Positions 28,920-40,404 are shown, counted from the first letter of the stretch. The stretch is 64,000 bases of DNA from Photorhabdus noenieputensis (GCF_018448935.1 NZ_RCWC01000009.1:62001-126000); one strand, 5' to 3'. The notes: a model not told the origin generated them from the sequence alone. Program-made: numbers and translations.

Positions 28920-28948
28920 AGTCTACACCTTAAAAAAGGTGTTATCAA
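28920..28948 (-). promoter_or_regulatory. Predicted promoter of the antisense sRNA
   Basis: On the minus strand ttgata (28948-28943) and tagact (28925-28920) are 17 bp apart, placing the start at about 28913, the first base of the complementary segment. The spacer contains the palindrome acacctt-aaaa-aaggtgt (28925-28942), a possible operator. Confidence 0.6.
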
Positions 28949-29033
28949 CCTATGTCATAGCGTAAAGAACCTCACACAAATGGACGATATTCACCCAATC
29001 ATAGGCGAATACTTCTGTTTCAATCCATCGAAT

Positions 29034-29183
29034 TTATAAGCTATGCCCCTTATCACGCTGGCGTTCCGGCGTACCTGTGTTGTGGTAGGTATGGGCAGCG
29101 GTCTGTTCCGCTAGTGCTTTAACCACATCCAGCTTCTCTAACATCAAGGTCATGACATTGATTTGCTGGTTTCCCTCAAACCA
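29034..29183 (-). pseudogene. Fragment of an unrecognised phage-like gene
   Basis: An open minus-strand frame reads WFEGNQQINVMTLMLEKLDV, VKALAEQTAAHTYHNTGTPE and ends RQRDKGHSL. It looks coding but has no good start; the internal ATG at 29153 would give 39 residues. Just upstream (29203-29280) lies a degenerate copy of the end of the 27335-27667 ORF. Together they look like accessory DNA debris. Confidence 0.4.
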
Positions 29184-29379
29184 CAAATATGTAAGCCCGA
29201 AAACTGAAATTTATTGGAAACTTTTCAGTTGGCGATTTCTCTCGCGTCATCAATGCTGGTGCGATCAAATGAGGCTACTCCGTAAAAGAGATTTTATTTT
29301 TAACGGTTAATAACAACAAAACGGCGACAAAAATTTTCTTAGCAACCCCACCCTTCAACTAAGAAAACAAAGCTACTTG

Positions 29380-30324
29380 CTATGGCTTTTGTGCGATAAC
29401 ACTATAGACTGAAACATAATTTTTCACCAAGGCAATCGATAAACTTTCAGTTACTGTGCGCAGCTCTTCAAAGGAGTCACTAACACCTTCAGGAAAATTT
29501 CGTTCGATGTTAGCCTTAATATCTAGCAGCCAATGTACAACATCAATATTAGATGGCAATACCCTCATATCTTTGATAATAAAGCCACTTTCCTCCAACA
29601 CTTGTCTGAAATAAGCGGGCGTTTTGCGATTACCACAAGCGAGACGATCAATGGTGTCAGAAATATCCGATTGATAGCTATTCAAAGCCACATTATAGAG
29701 GCTGTCAGAAACTACCACCTGACCACCCGTGCTCATGCGTTTGAACAATGCACACATGGCTTTCTCATATAACGAGTTAGGAAAATGTGTAATAGCACCG
29801 CGGATAATCGCCAGATCATAAGGCTCCTGCGGGTCAGGTAAGTAATCAATATCCTGTGCATTACACAGATACAAATTAATACGTTCAGAAAGTCCATATT
29901 GTGCGTGAAACTTAGCACAATATCGCAACTGCTGCTCGCTGATATTTATGCCATCCAAACGTTTACATTCAGAAAAACGCTCAGCCAGATATTTCAGGAT
30001 ATAACCCCAACCGCACCCCATATCCAAAATACGCCGAATTGGTGGCCTTTCGATCTTTGTTTCCAAACCAGCCAATAGCAACTGACGATCAAAATAACGA
30101 ATACCTGACTCATCCAATGAAATTGGTGGCTTTGAAGCCGGATCATCGTAAACACCAAACTGGAATAACAGCGTATCACCAATCACCTTACGCCAGAGTT
30201 CTGGATCTTCGCAATAAGTTTGAACTACTTTACTTTCGTAGTCGTTGGTAGTTTCCCCCCGGATGATGTGATAGGGCAGGACAGGCTCAACATCAGTGAA
30301 AAACACATTATTAAAGCTACTCAT
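29380..30324 (-). CDS. Class I SAM-dependent methyltransferase, candidate isoprenoid C-methyltransferase
   Basis: The 314-residue protein has SAM-binding motif [21 protein letters not shown] (about 95-114), followed by [16 protein letters not shown], the post-motif pattern shared by geranyl-diphosphate C-methyltransferases, cyclopropane synthases and related C-methyltransferases. Later motifs are [14 protein letters not shown] and [15 protein letters not shown]. The start has aagga at good spacing. It is 135 bp downstream of idi on the same strand. A C-methyltransferase beside an IPP isomerase recalls sodorifen and methyl-isoprenoid loci, but no terpene synthase is in the window. Sterol- or lipid-type substrates remain possible. 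The family is certain, the substrate is inference. Confidence 0.85.
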   Translation of the reverse strand: MSSFNNVFFTDVEPVLPYHIIRGETTNDYESKVVQTYCEDPELWRKVIGDTLLFQFGVYDDPASKPPISLDESGIRYFDRQLLLAGLETKIERPPIRRILDMGCGWGYILKYLAERFSECKRLDGINISEQQLRYCAKFHAQYGLSERINLYLCNAQDIDYLPDPQEPYDLAIIRGAITHFPNSLYEKAMCALFKRMSTGGQVVVSDSLYNVALNSYQSDISDTIDRLACGNRKTPAYFRQVLEESGFIIKDMRVLPSNIDVVHWLLDIKANIERNFPEGVSDSFEELRTVTESLSIALVKNYVSVYSVIAQKP

Positions 30325-30459
30325 GAGCTTTCCTTATTAAAGGTTTTTAAAAGCGTCGCACCCTTAATTTGCCAGGATTTGCGGCGTATTGGTAAATATC
30401 AATGAAATATTCATATCTAATTAATTCAATGTCGTGGCTGCCAATAAACTACATTATTA

Positions 30460-30993
30460 TCAGATCAGCCTTTGCCACTCCTCAATATCTTGATACGAAA
30501 GACCATCAATGACTTTTTTGAACCAAACCGTATACACATCAGGAACATTATTAATTAGCTCCCTCAATTTCAGTAGATTAACCCATTTATAATCGGACAC
30601 CTCATCAGGGTTAATTATCGGTTCTTTATTAAAGCGCCCGATAAAAACATGATCATATTCATATTCAATCAAATCATTAGGCAGTATCGCGTGATAAATA
30701 AATGACGAAACCTTTTTCAATGGACAGTCAAAACCCATCTCTTCGCCAAGACGCCGATGTGCCGCGGCTTCCAGAACTTCACCAACCCTAGGATGACCAC
30801 AACAGCTATTAGTCCAAAGTCCGGCTGAATGATATTTGGTTGCAGCTCGTTTCTGTAGGAGTAAGTTTCCTTTATTATCAAAAATAAAGATAGAAAAGGC
30901 CCGATGTAACATACCCTTCTGATGAATATCAGCTTTTCCGGCTGAACCAATAGGATTATCATATTTATCAACAAGAACAAGTATTTCATCCAT
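30460..30993 (-). CDS. idi: Isopentenyl-diphosphate delta-isomerase, type I
   Basis: Idi interconverts isopentenyl and dimethylallyl diphosphate. The 177-residue Nudix-fold protein has the catalytic Cys in TNSCCGHP (about residue 67), the Nudix-like HRRLGEEMGFDCPL and the catalytic Glu in EYEYDHVF. The length suits the E. coli enzyme (182). In bacteria using the MEP pathway Idi is non-essential, and its pairing with a methyltransferase suggests a specialised isoprenoid supply. The ribosome binding site is weak (aaagg, long spacing). An FNR/CRP-like site lies about 130 bp upstream. Confidence 0.95.
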   Translation of the reverse strand: MDEILVLVDKYDNPIGSAGKADIHQKGMLHRAFSIFIFDNKGNLLLQKRAATKYHSAGLWTNSCCGHPRVGEVLEAAAHRRLGEEMGFDCPLKKVSSFIYHAILPNDLIEYEYDHVFIGRFNKEPIINPDEVSDYKWVNLLKLRELINNVPDVYTVWFKKVIDGLSYQDIEEWQRLI

Positions 30994-31560
30994 TTATTAA
31001 TAGCCTTTGTGTGTATTGAATAGCATAAAATCATAAACTTTAATTAACAATAAAACATAATCCATATTCTGCAAATACTAAATTAACTTTACAAGAATAA
31101 TAAAACATTTCATAACAATATGATATAAATCACAAAATAAAAATATTTCATCCATTCTATTCTGACATTAATGCAAAAATAAAATAAATTAATAGAATAA
31201 TCATTAATGTTTTAATTAAACGGATTCAAAAAATAATATATTCAATATTAATCATTTACCATCAATACTCACCTGCTAAATTTGTTACAAATCATAACTT
31301 CGGGTATCACACCAAAGTGATAGCTGTTTCTCTCACCTTGTTGAGTGTACTTTTACAACAAAAAACATCACAGAAAACTAAACGAATAATAAACAAACAA
31401 GAAAAAATCCCCTCAATAACTAAACAATCATTAAACAATTGTTGATTTTTTACCTTAAAAAAACAAAAATAAACATCCGTTGAAGTTTTGTTTAATATTA
31501 GGGAAGTATACTCGTCACTTGCAATTCATCTTTCCTCCCGTATTTTTGCTAGATAAAGAA
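30994..31560. other. AT-rich region between divergent idi and the VirK/YbjX gene
   Basis: About 570 bp, very AT-rich, with no supported gene. It must hold both promoters. An FNR/CRP-like dyad is at 31121-31132. Confidence 0.5.
31121..31132. promoter_or_regulatory. FNR/CRP-like dyad upstream of idi
   Basis: tgat-ataa-atca, inside atgatataaatcaca, matches the FNR core TGATnnnnATCA and most of a CRP half-pair. It is 128 bp upstream of idi. The same core appears upstream of gltB. Confidence 0.4.
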
Positions 31561-32496
31561 ATGGAATATATGTATCAACCTGCCAGTTCAGGAATCCGAC
31601 TGTTCACAGATTTAGTCGGAAAAAAAATCAGCCCGAGTCCCCATTGGTATTCTGCACAGAATCGCACTAAATTTGCTTTACGCAGCGCTCTGATGCCAAT
31701 ATCGACGTTAAAACTGTTAAACCAGATAGTTAATACACCGTTTTATCTGGATATTTTGAAGAAACAACCTTGTTTACCTTCTAAACTACATCGCCCCTAT
31801 CTAAGCATAAACTTCAACAGAGGGCAGACGTTACGTGCAATAAATGAACATTACCAGCTACTGTTTGCTGGTTTGAATCAATCTATTGTTAATAAAATAT
31901 TTCGTTCCAATGCATATCCATTAGCGGTTATCAATGGTAAGAGTGGAACATATACTATTGCTTTAGATTCTATGGACTGTTTTAATAAAGAAGGTGAGCT
32001 TACTCTATTTATTGCAACAGAAGATAATAAAACTTTGGCAAGATGTGCTTTCACATTACTCACTATTGCCGGTAAAAAAACACTGTTCATCGGTGGGCTG
32101 CAAGGCTCCAAAGGCGACGCAACCCTTGAAATTATCCGCGATGCAACAAAAGATTGTTTCGGATTATTTCCAAAACGCTTACTGCTTGAATCTATTTGCC
32201 GTTTTGCTGCCTATTTTGGATGTCAACAAATTCTGGCAGCCAGCAATGATACCCACATCTATAAAAGCCTACGCTATTGGCATAAAAAGAAAGACAAATT
32301 AGTCGCTGATTACGATTCTTTCTGGGAATCATTAGGTGGATCAAAGGGAAAAAATAAAGATTTCCACCTGCCATTATCTATTGAAAGAAAACCTCTTGAA
32401 GATATAGCCAGTAAGAAGCGGGCAGAATATCGTCGCCGTTATCAATTACTAGATGAACTGGATAATGGCATGCGGCATTCTCTACCTTCAAATTAA
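31561..32496 (+). CDS. VirK/YbjX family protein (DUF535)
   Basis: The protein is about 311 residues. Family features include YLSINFNRGQTLRAINEHYQ, YTIALDSMDCFNKEGELTLF, GLQGSKGDATLEIIRDATKD and ILAASNDTHIYKSLRYWHKK, then DYDSFWESLGG. DUF535 proteins (YbjX, VirK, Mig-14-associated) have been linked to envelope integrity and antimicrobial-peptide resistance in pathogens. No signal peptide is seen. I start at 31561; the frame extends upstream to a TTG at 31480 without similarity, and ATG at 31570 is an alternative. Confidence 0.85.
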   Translation: MEYMYQPASSGIRLFTDLVGKKISPSPHWYSAQNRTKFALRSALMPISTLKLLNQIVNTPFYLDILKKQPCLPSKLHRPYLSINFNRGQTLRAINEHYQLLFAGLNQSIVNKIFRSNAYPLAVINGKSGTYTIALDSMDCFNKEGELTLFIATEDNKTLARCAFTLLTIAGKKTLFIGGLQGSKGDATLEIIRDATKDCFGLFPKRLLLESICRFAAYFGCQQILAASNDTHIYKSLRYWHKKKDKLVADYDSFWESLGGSKGKNKDFHLPLSIERKPLEDIASKKRAEYRRRYQLLDELDNGMRHSLPSN

Positions 32497-32551
32497 ATCA
32501 GATATCAGGCCGCTACCTTTCACAGAGGACGGCCTAATTTCGAGATAACTC

Positions 32552-33151
32552 TTACCTCGGTTTAACCATCTGCCATTCAAGATGCATTTTAACCGCAGGC
32601 CATTCACAACTGATAATGCTGTAAACACAAGTATCCCTGATACTGCCCTCTTTAGATACAGCATGACTCCGCAGAATCCCATCAAGTTTTGCGCCCAGTC
32701 GCTCTATCGCTTTCCGACTTTGGTGATTAAAAAAATGAGTGCGAAACTCCACTGCGATACATCCCAATTCTTCAAAAGCGTATTTCAATAAGAGATATTT
32801 TGCTTCCGTATTAATATGTGTCCGCTGAACAGAGCGCGCATACCAGGTATGACCGATTTCCAACCGGCAGGCACCAGAATCAATATTCATATACGTGGTC
32901 ATTCCAACCGCTTTACCTGTTCGATGATCAACAATAGCAAAAGGCAGCATAGTACCTTTTTCATGTAGCAATAAATGGCGTTCAATCTCGTTACCTAGCT
33001 CAGCCGGCGAAGGAACACTGGTGTACCACAATTTATGCAGCTCACCCTCTTCAATTGCCTGTAAAAACTCATCATGCCGTTGGTGTGTCAGAGGCTCTAA
33101 AGTCACCCCTTTTCCTGCCAAAGTTACCCATTCAGTCATCCGTTTTTTCAT
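32552..33151 (-). CDS. GNAT N-acetyltransferase, RimJ/RimL type
   Basis: The 199-residue protein has the RimL-like acetyltransferase fold: TLEPLTHQRHDEFLQAIEEG, PFAIVDHRTGKAVGMTTYMN, the pattern CRLEIGHTWYARSVQRTHIN leading into TEAKYLLLKYAFEELGCIAV, and VEFRTHFFNHQSRKAIERLG. Such enzymes acetylate protein N-termini or small molecules; the substrate cannot be told. It has a good ribosome binding site (agaggtt) and is convergent with the VirK/YbjX gene. Confidence 0.88.
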   Translation of the reverse strand: MKKRMTEWVTLAGKGVTLEPLTHQRHDEFLQAIEEGELHKLWYTSVPSPAELGNEIERHLLLHEKGTMLPFAIVDHRTGKAVGMTTYMNIDSGACRLEIGHTWYARSVQRTHINTEAKYLLLKYAFEELGCIAVEFRTHFFNHQSRKAIERLGAKLDGILRSHAVSKEGSIRDTCVYSIISCEWPAVKMHLEWQMVKPR

Positions 33152-33159
33152 AATAACCT

Positions 33160-33680
33160 CTGAGTTATAAATTAAGTCAGAATAGAAGAACTCCCCCTAT
33201 TCCAGAATCAAGTTAATAAATAACTTATATGAAAAATCAATCCCCTATTAAAGCAAACTTCACACTTTTAACATCTTAAATGACTACCACATCATTCAGA
33301 AAAAAATACTAAATACACGTACTATCGTACAAACCCAATCGTAGCTTGGCACATCCAACGGTAACCATATTCATACTGTACACATTTCCATCATGGTATA
33401 ACATGAAAAACTGAATGAGCTGATTAAACCTCCAACTAGCAGTGGGGAAACTTCTTATTTCTCCTTCTATCACGGGGCCATTCACGACACATTATCATTC
33501 ACCATGCGGATGCTACTTGTATAATTCGTTGATGAGGTTAGCGCTGTTAATCATTTTTATACTGACGATAAAATTCATCTACAACTTATCTAAGTGCTCA
33601 ACAATCTTTAATGACATTATCCTATCGCCAATGTATAACAAATCATCAACAATGCCATAACTTAACACAGGTAAGATATT
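33160..33680. other. Region upstream of the second asd gene
   Basis: About 520 bp holding the first 30-bp direct repeat (33284-33313). A 72-codon ORF (33442-33660, with a hydrophobic LALLIIFILTIKFIYNL segment) has no convincing ribosome binding site and no recognised family; I leave it unannotated. Confidence 0.4.
33284..33313 (+). repeat. Direct repeat left of the asd-like gene
   Basis: ctaccacatcattcagaaaa followed by aaatactaaa is repeated at 35140-35168 with a single base missing from the A-run. The two copies are 1.86 kb apart and bracket the asd-like gene. Confidence 0.85.
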
Positions 33681-34802
33681 ATGATGAAAAAAGTCGGCTT
33701 AATTGGTTGGCGGGGAATGGTGGGCTCTGTTTTGTTGCAACGTATGCTAGAAGAAAACGATTTTCAAGGCATCGTCCCTCACTTTTATAGTACATCGAGT
33801 GCAGGCTCCTCTGGTCCTACCATTGATGGCATTACTTATCAACTCAAAGACGCCAACGCAGTCAGCGCATTGACGGAAATGGACATAATTATTACCTGTC
33901 AAGGCGGCGATTATACTAAGGCAATTTACCCTATTCTCAAGGCCAGTGGCTGGCAAGGCTATTGGATTGATGCCGCGTCGGCACTACGCATGGATAAGGA
34001 CTCCTGCATCATTCTTGATCCGGTCAACCGTAACCAGATTGATTATGAAGTTAGCAAAGGCACCAAACTTTTCGTCGGCGGAAACTGTTCTATTACGCTG
34101 AGCCTTATAGGACTGGCCGGCCTCGTGAAAGCTGACCTAATTGAATGGATGAGCTTGATGACCTACCAATCCGCTTCTGGCGCGGGGGCCAAGTATGTGC
34201 GTGAACTGATAGCACAAAACTCATACATTAGCCAATACTTGAGCACGGACGATCTAGCCGACAAAGGCTCAATATTGCCTTTGGTAAAAAAAGTTACCAA
34301 TCTGATTAGCAGCCCGGAATTGCCGACACAGGCCTTCGGTGTGCCTCTGATAGGTAGCATCATTCCTTGGATTGACAGCGATCTCGGTGACGGCAATAGC
34401 CGTGAAGAATGGAAAGGCGAAGTAGAGACCAACAAGATTCTAGGCCTCCAGCCCGGCACTATCAAGGTCAACGGCCTGTGTATTCGCGTCGGTGTAATTC
34501 GTTGTCACAGCGCGGCGATCACTATGAAGTTGAAACGCGACGTCAGCGAAACCGAATTTGTTGAACTAGTGCAAAATGCGCATCCGTGGGTAAGCTATGT
34601 GCCCAACAACAAAGAAGAGAGCATTAGCAAGTTGACTCCAGCCGCTATTAGCGATTCTTTACGCATAGGTGTCGGGCGCTATAAGAAAATGTCACTTAAC
34701 GATGAACCGATTTATTCTGTCTTCACTGTCGGCGATCAACTACTGTGGGGTGCTGCCGAACCGTTGCGCCGTATGTTAAATATTCTACTCAACCGAGTAT
34801 AA
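33681..34802 (+). CDS. Aspartate-semialdehyde dehydrogenase paralogue
   Basis: The protein has 373 residues and is homologous to E. coli Asd throughout. The NADP-binding start KKVGLIGWRGMVGSVLLQRM, the catalytic Cys in FVGGNCSITL (about 135), the substrate-binding SREEWKGEVETNKILG and RVGVIRCHSAAIT, and the end FTVGDQLLWGAAEPLRRML are intact. Asd makes aspartate semialdehyde for Lys/DAP, Thr and Met. Divergence from E. coli Asd is larger than for the core genes here, and codon choice is more GC-rich than in neighbours. With flanking direct repeats, this suggests a horizontally acquired second asd. I leave the symbol empty because a canonical asd is expected elsewhere. Confidence 0.9.
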   Translation: MMKKVGLIGWRGMVGSVLLQRMLEENDFQGIVPHFYSTSSAGSSGPTIDGITYQLKDANAVSALTEMDIIITCQGGDYTKAIYPILKASGWQGYWIDAASALRMDKDSCIILDPVNRNQIDYEVSKGTKLFVGGNCSITLSLIGLAGLVKADLIEWMSLMTYQSASGAGAKYVRELIAQNSYISQYLSTDDLADKGSILPLVKKVTNLISSPELPTQAFGVPLIGSIIPWIDSDLGDGNSREEWKGEVETNKILGLQPGTIKVNGLCIRVGVIRCHSAAITMKLKRDVSETEFVELVQNAHPWVSYVPNNKEESISKLTPAAISDSLRIGVGRYKKMSLNDEPIYSVFTVGDQLLWGAAEPLRRMLNILLNRV

Positions 34803-34963
34803 TCAATAGATAAAAAATCAGAGCAATGAACTAACGTTTAAACCATTTCATCGTCTGTTTTTTTACTTTCTCTTTTGCTACTAGTGCTTTCCTGATTTAC
34901 AACGCGTTCTGTCCTGGCGCGTTATAAGGCCAAGCCCGAGAAAAACGGGTGATAGAACCGATT

Positions 34964-35107
34964 TTAAGCATTAACGTTAGAAGGTTCACCAGCGTAAAAC
35001 AAGCCCCGATAATCATCTGCCTGATTTGCTCCGACTTCCCCTAAGTCCCAACGGTTCGCGTTCCATTTTATTGGTGCAATCAGTAGATCATGTTTTTCTG
35101 TGCCCAT
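34964..35107 (-). CDS. Unrecognised 47-residue ORF
   Basis: ATG at 35107 opens MGTEKHDLLIAPIKWNANRW followed by DLGEVGANQADDYRGLFYAG and EPSNVNA. The composition looks protein-like rather than random, but the ribosome binding site is weak and an overlapping frame is also open. It may be the relic of a longer gene. Confidence 0.3.
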   Translation of the reverse strand: MGTEKHDLLIAPIKWNANRWDLGEVGANQADDYRGLFYAGEPSNVNA

Positions 35108-35139
35108 TATTTTTCTAGAGATTGCTCAAATTTAAATCG

Positions 35140-35168
35140 CTACCACATCATTCAGAAAAAATACTAAA
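35140..35168 (+). repeat. Direct repeat right of the asd-like gene
   Basis: Second copy of the repeat at 33284-33313, one A shorter. See that entry. Confidence 0.85.
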
Positions 35169-35302
35169 ACTGAGTCAATAAATCGCCTGACTGAATTAGT
35201 CCCATTCTCTCTATCTAAACACACAAAGATATGCTACGGACTATCAGGGAAAGTGAACGACTGAAATCGATTATGGCCCATATTGTGATTTGGTTAACCT
35301 TT

Positions 35303-37562
<2,260 letters not shown>

Positions 37563-37613
37563 TGATAAATAATGGCGGTCACAGACAAGTCGTAAAAACA
37601 GAGTAAATCCTCA

Positions 37614-37652
37614 AGCCGCGCCATTCCTGGCGCGGACATTTTACTCTTTTTT
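37614..37652 (+). terminator. Terminator of fadH
   Basis: ccgcgcc (37616-37622) pairs with ggcgcgg (37629-37635), followed by acattttactctttttt. Confidence 0.85.
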
Positions 37653-37691
37653 ACCTAAGTTTTTTAAACCTGAATACTTCAATTAATTACG

Positions 37692-38930
37692 TTAAGTTAG
37701 CTGATCCGATGACAGACGGTCATCCTCAGCCTGACAAACAGCGGCAGTGAACAGTACATCGGTAGAAGAGTTCAGACTCGTTTCCGCAGAATCCTGTAAT
37801 ACACCAATAATCAAACCAACTGCCACAACCTGCATAGCCATCTCATTGGAAATCCCAAACATGCTACATGCCAGAGGGATCAACAATAACGATCCCCCTG
37901 CCACACCAGAAGCACCACAGGCACAAATTGCAGCAACCACACTCAGTAACAATGCTGTAGGCAGATCAACCGATATACCTAACGTACTGACCGCAGCCAG
38001 AGTCAATACCGTAATAGTTACCGCAGCGCCCTCCATATTGATGGTTGCTCCTAGCGGGATAGAAACTGAATAAGTATCTTCATGCAGATTCATACGGCGG
38101 CACATCGCCATATTCACTGGAATATTTGCAGCCGAACTGCGAGTGAAAAATGCAGTTACGCCACTTTCACGCAGGCAAGCAAATACCAGTGGATAAGGAT
38201 TACGACGAATTTTCCAGTAAACAATCAATGGGTTTACAATGAGTGCCATAACCAACATACAACTCAGTAATACAACCAGCAATTGGACATATCCCAGTAA
38301 AGCACCAAATCCCATTTCTGCAATTGTTGAAGACACCAGACCAAAAATACCAATCGGTGCAAAACGAATGACCACCCGAACAATCTTAGTAACCGCTTCA
38401 GACATATCATGAATCAGGGACTTAGTTGAATCCGTTGCATGACGCAGTGCGATACCAAGGCCAATAGCCCAAGCAAGAATGCCAATATAGTTACCATTCA
38501 GTAACGCGCTTACCGGATTAGCGACGACACTAACCAATACCCCTTTAATCACCTCCATAATGTTTTCAGGTGGAGACATCTGAGCATCATTGGTAGCTAG
38601 TACCAATTGTAACGGGAACATAAAGCTACCGGCCACGGCAACCAGCGCAGCAAAAAAAGTACCCAAGACATAGAGGATAAGGATCGGACGAATATTGGTT
38701 TTCTGACCTTCTTTGTGGTTAGCAATAGAAGACATAACCAGAATCCATACCAATACCGGAGCTACTGCTTTTAAGGCACCAACGAACAACGTGCCAAGCA
38801 AACTGACTGATTTGGCAACCGAAGGCGTCAACCACGCTAACAGTATCCCTGCAATTAAACCTACCAAAATTTGTTTAACCAGGCTCCCTTGTACAATGTA
38901 ATGCACGAAGCCACGTTTTTGTTTTTCCAT
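37692..38930 (-). CDS. sstT: Sodium:serine/threonine symporter SstT
   Basis: SstT is an inner-membrane DAACS-family Na+ symporter for serine and threonine. The 412-residue protein has hydrophobic segments throughout and conserved family motifs [40 protein letters not shown] and [18 protein letters not shown]. The C-terminus ([20 protein letters not shown]) carries the Asp/Asn-rich substrate and cation binding region. ERIC copy 3 sits 35 bp upstream of its start, so its promoter is in or beyond the repeat. Confidence 0.95.
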   Translation of the reverse strand: MEKQKRGFVHYIVQGSLVKQILVGLIAGILLAWLTPSVAKSVSLLGTLFVGALKAVAPVLVWILVMSSIANHKEGQKTNIRPILILYVLGTFFAALVAVAGSFMFPLQLVLATNDAQMSPPENIMEVIKGVLVSVVANPVSALLNGNYIGILAWAIGLGIALRHATDSTKSLIHDMSEAVTKIVRVVIRFAPIGIFGLVSSTIAEMGFGALLGYVQLLVVLLSCMLVMALIVNPLIVYWKIRRNPYPLVFACLRESGVTAFFTRSSAANIPVNMAMCRRMNLHEDTYSVSIPLGATINMEGAAVTITVLTLAAVSTLGISVDLPTALLLSVVAAICACGASGVAGGSLLLIPLACSMFGISNEMAMQVVAVGLIIGVLQDSAETSLNSSTDVLFTAAVCQAEDDRLSSDQLT

Positions 38931-38964
38931 AGCTGATCCATTTTATTAACAGTTCTGTTAAACC

Positions 38965-39092
38965 TATACCCTAATGGATTTCAAGATGCATCGCGACGGC
39001 AAAGGAGCGAATCCCCGGGAGCATAGATAACTATGTGACCGGGGTGAGTAAGTGCAGCCAACAAAGAGGCAACTTGAAAGATAACGGGTATA
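38965..39092 (+). repeat. ERIC-type repeat, copy 3
   Basis: A 128-bp imperfect palindrome (tataccctaatggatttcaa ... gataacgggtata) with the ERIC core gcgaatccccgggagcatag/ataactatgtgaccggggtg. It lies between sstT (start 38930) and alx (end 39344); the rest of that interval (39093-39343) shows nothing recognisable. Confidence 0.93.
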
Positions 39093-39343
39093 TATTTTTT
39101 TGTGTTTGCTTCCTCAGTATAGGGAAACCAAGAGTAGTGAAAAGCTGCGACAGTTAAAATATACAACCTCGCCAGCACTTATTAACAATGCATTCACATT
39201 TGTGTGATCAAAACGGCAATTTATACATTTACAAAACACAATTATTTGTTTTTATGTTTAACCATTTCGCAGCAATTTAAGCCAAGAAGAAACCATATCT
39301 CCCCATTCAAGAAAGATATGGTTATCTGTTAAAAAATAGTTAT

Positions 39344-40309
39344 CTAATTACCTAGCTCTTTAGTTTTGTACTTATTTACCCAAACATTAATCATCATTGT
39401 TATTGTCAAAATACTCGCTACAGTTCCCAGAGAAACCGCCATAGGAATATGATAAAAATCCATTATTAGCATTTTGATACCGATAAATATCAGAATGATT
39501 GATAAACCATATTTCAGCATTGTAAATTTCTCTGCCACACCTGCCAGTAAAAAATACATTGCACGTAATCCTAAAATAGCGAAAAGATTAGAGGTCAAAA
39601 CAATAAAAGGATCTGTAGTCACAGCAAAAATAGCAGGAATACTGTCTACAGCAAAAATAACGTCACTAATTTCAACCAAAATCAGGACCAGGATTAGTGG
39701 AGTCGCATATAACAAACCTTTTTCTTTCACAAAGAAACGTTCTCCATGAAGATTATCAGTGATACGAATATGCGCTTTTAGCCAACGGACAAAAGGTTTA
39801 TCGCCTATCGGGGAATCATTCTCTTTTGCTAACGCCATTTTAACACCGGTAACCAACAGAAAGATGCCGAACAGATAGAGTATCCAACTGAATTGAGAAA
39901 CCAGCCAGCTCCCTGCAAAGATCATCACAGTACGCAGCACAATGGCACCTAAGACACCGTAAATAAGCACCCGGCGTTGCAAATTTGCCGGAATAGCAAA
40001 ATAGCTAAATAACATCAGCCAAACAAATACATTATCAACAGCAAGTGCTTTCTCAAGTAAATACCCGGTAAGGAAAGCCATTGCCTGACTATTAGCAACC
40101 GCTTCCCCTACGGTTTCTCTGCAATACCACCATAATCCTAATGCAAATAAGAGCGACAAACTTACCCAAATTACACTCCAGACAGCAGCTTGGCAAAACG
40201 ACATTGCTTGCTCTTTCTTACGTCCCTGTAAGGATAGATCCAGCAACAACATAACCGTAATTAAAACAGCGAAACTTCCCCATAAGAGAGGGCTACCCAC
40301 AGAATTCAT
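39344..40309 (-). CDS. alx: TerC-family membrane protein Alx
   Basis: The 321-residue multi-spanning inner-membrane protein equals E. coli Alx in length. Family motifs are [20 protein letters not shown] (with conserved Asp), [17 protein letters not shown] and [20 protein letters not shown]. Alx is involved in manganese homeostasis and is induced at alkaline pH. I chose the ATG at 40309 ([11 protein letters not shown]); the frame extends upstream only because it reads through the structured leader. Expression is probably controlled by the riboswitch and terminator just upstream. Confidence 0.95.
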   Translation of the reverse strand: MNSVGSPLLWGSFAVLITVMLLLDLSLQGRKKEQAMSFCQAAVWSVIWVSLSLLFALGLWWYCRETVGEAVANSQAMAFLTGYLLEKALAVDNVFVWLMLFSYFAIPANLQRRVLIYGVLGAIVLRTVMIFAGSWLVSQFSWILYLFGIFLLVTGVKMALAKENDSPIGDKPFVRWLKAHIRITDNLHGERFFVKEKGLLYATPLILVLILVEISDVIFAVDSIPAIFAVTTDPFIVLTSNLFAILGLRAMYFLLAGVAEKFTMLKYGLSIILIFIGIKMLIMDFYHIPMAVSLGTVASILTITMMINVWVNKYKTKELGN

Positions 40310-40323
40310 TTTCTTTTTCTCAC

Positions 40324-40362
40324 AAACAAAAACGGCTGAAGTCTCAGAAGACGCCAGCCGCT
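40324..40362 (-). terminator. Terminator in the alx leader
   Basis: On the minus strand cggctggcgtct-tctg-agacttcagccg is followed by tttttgtttg, 15-25 nt before the alx start. It is the expression platform candidate of the upstream riboswitch. Confidence 0.75.
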
Positions 40363-40404
40363 GCTCTATTTCTTCCCCATATCGTGGAGATGGATGTATT
40401 GCAA

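Larger units (their letters stand above)
34803..35302. other. Region downstream of the asd-like gene
   Basis: This stretch includes a small minus-strand ORF (34964-35107) and the second direct repeat (35140-35168). Otherwise it has no recognised gene, RNA or terminator. Confidence 0.4.

Noticed and set aside
33442-33660. 72-codon ORF with a hydrophobic segment before the asd-like gene
   Set aside because: No ribosome binding site and no recognised family; kept only as a note in the region entry.
38981-39178. 65-codon minus-strand ORF upstream of sstT
   Set aside because: It is generated by ERIC copy 3 and has no ribosome binding site.
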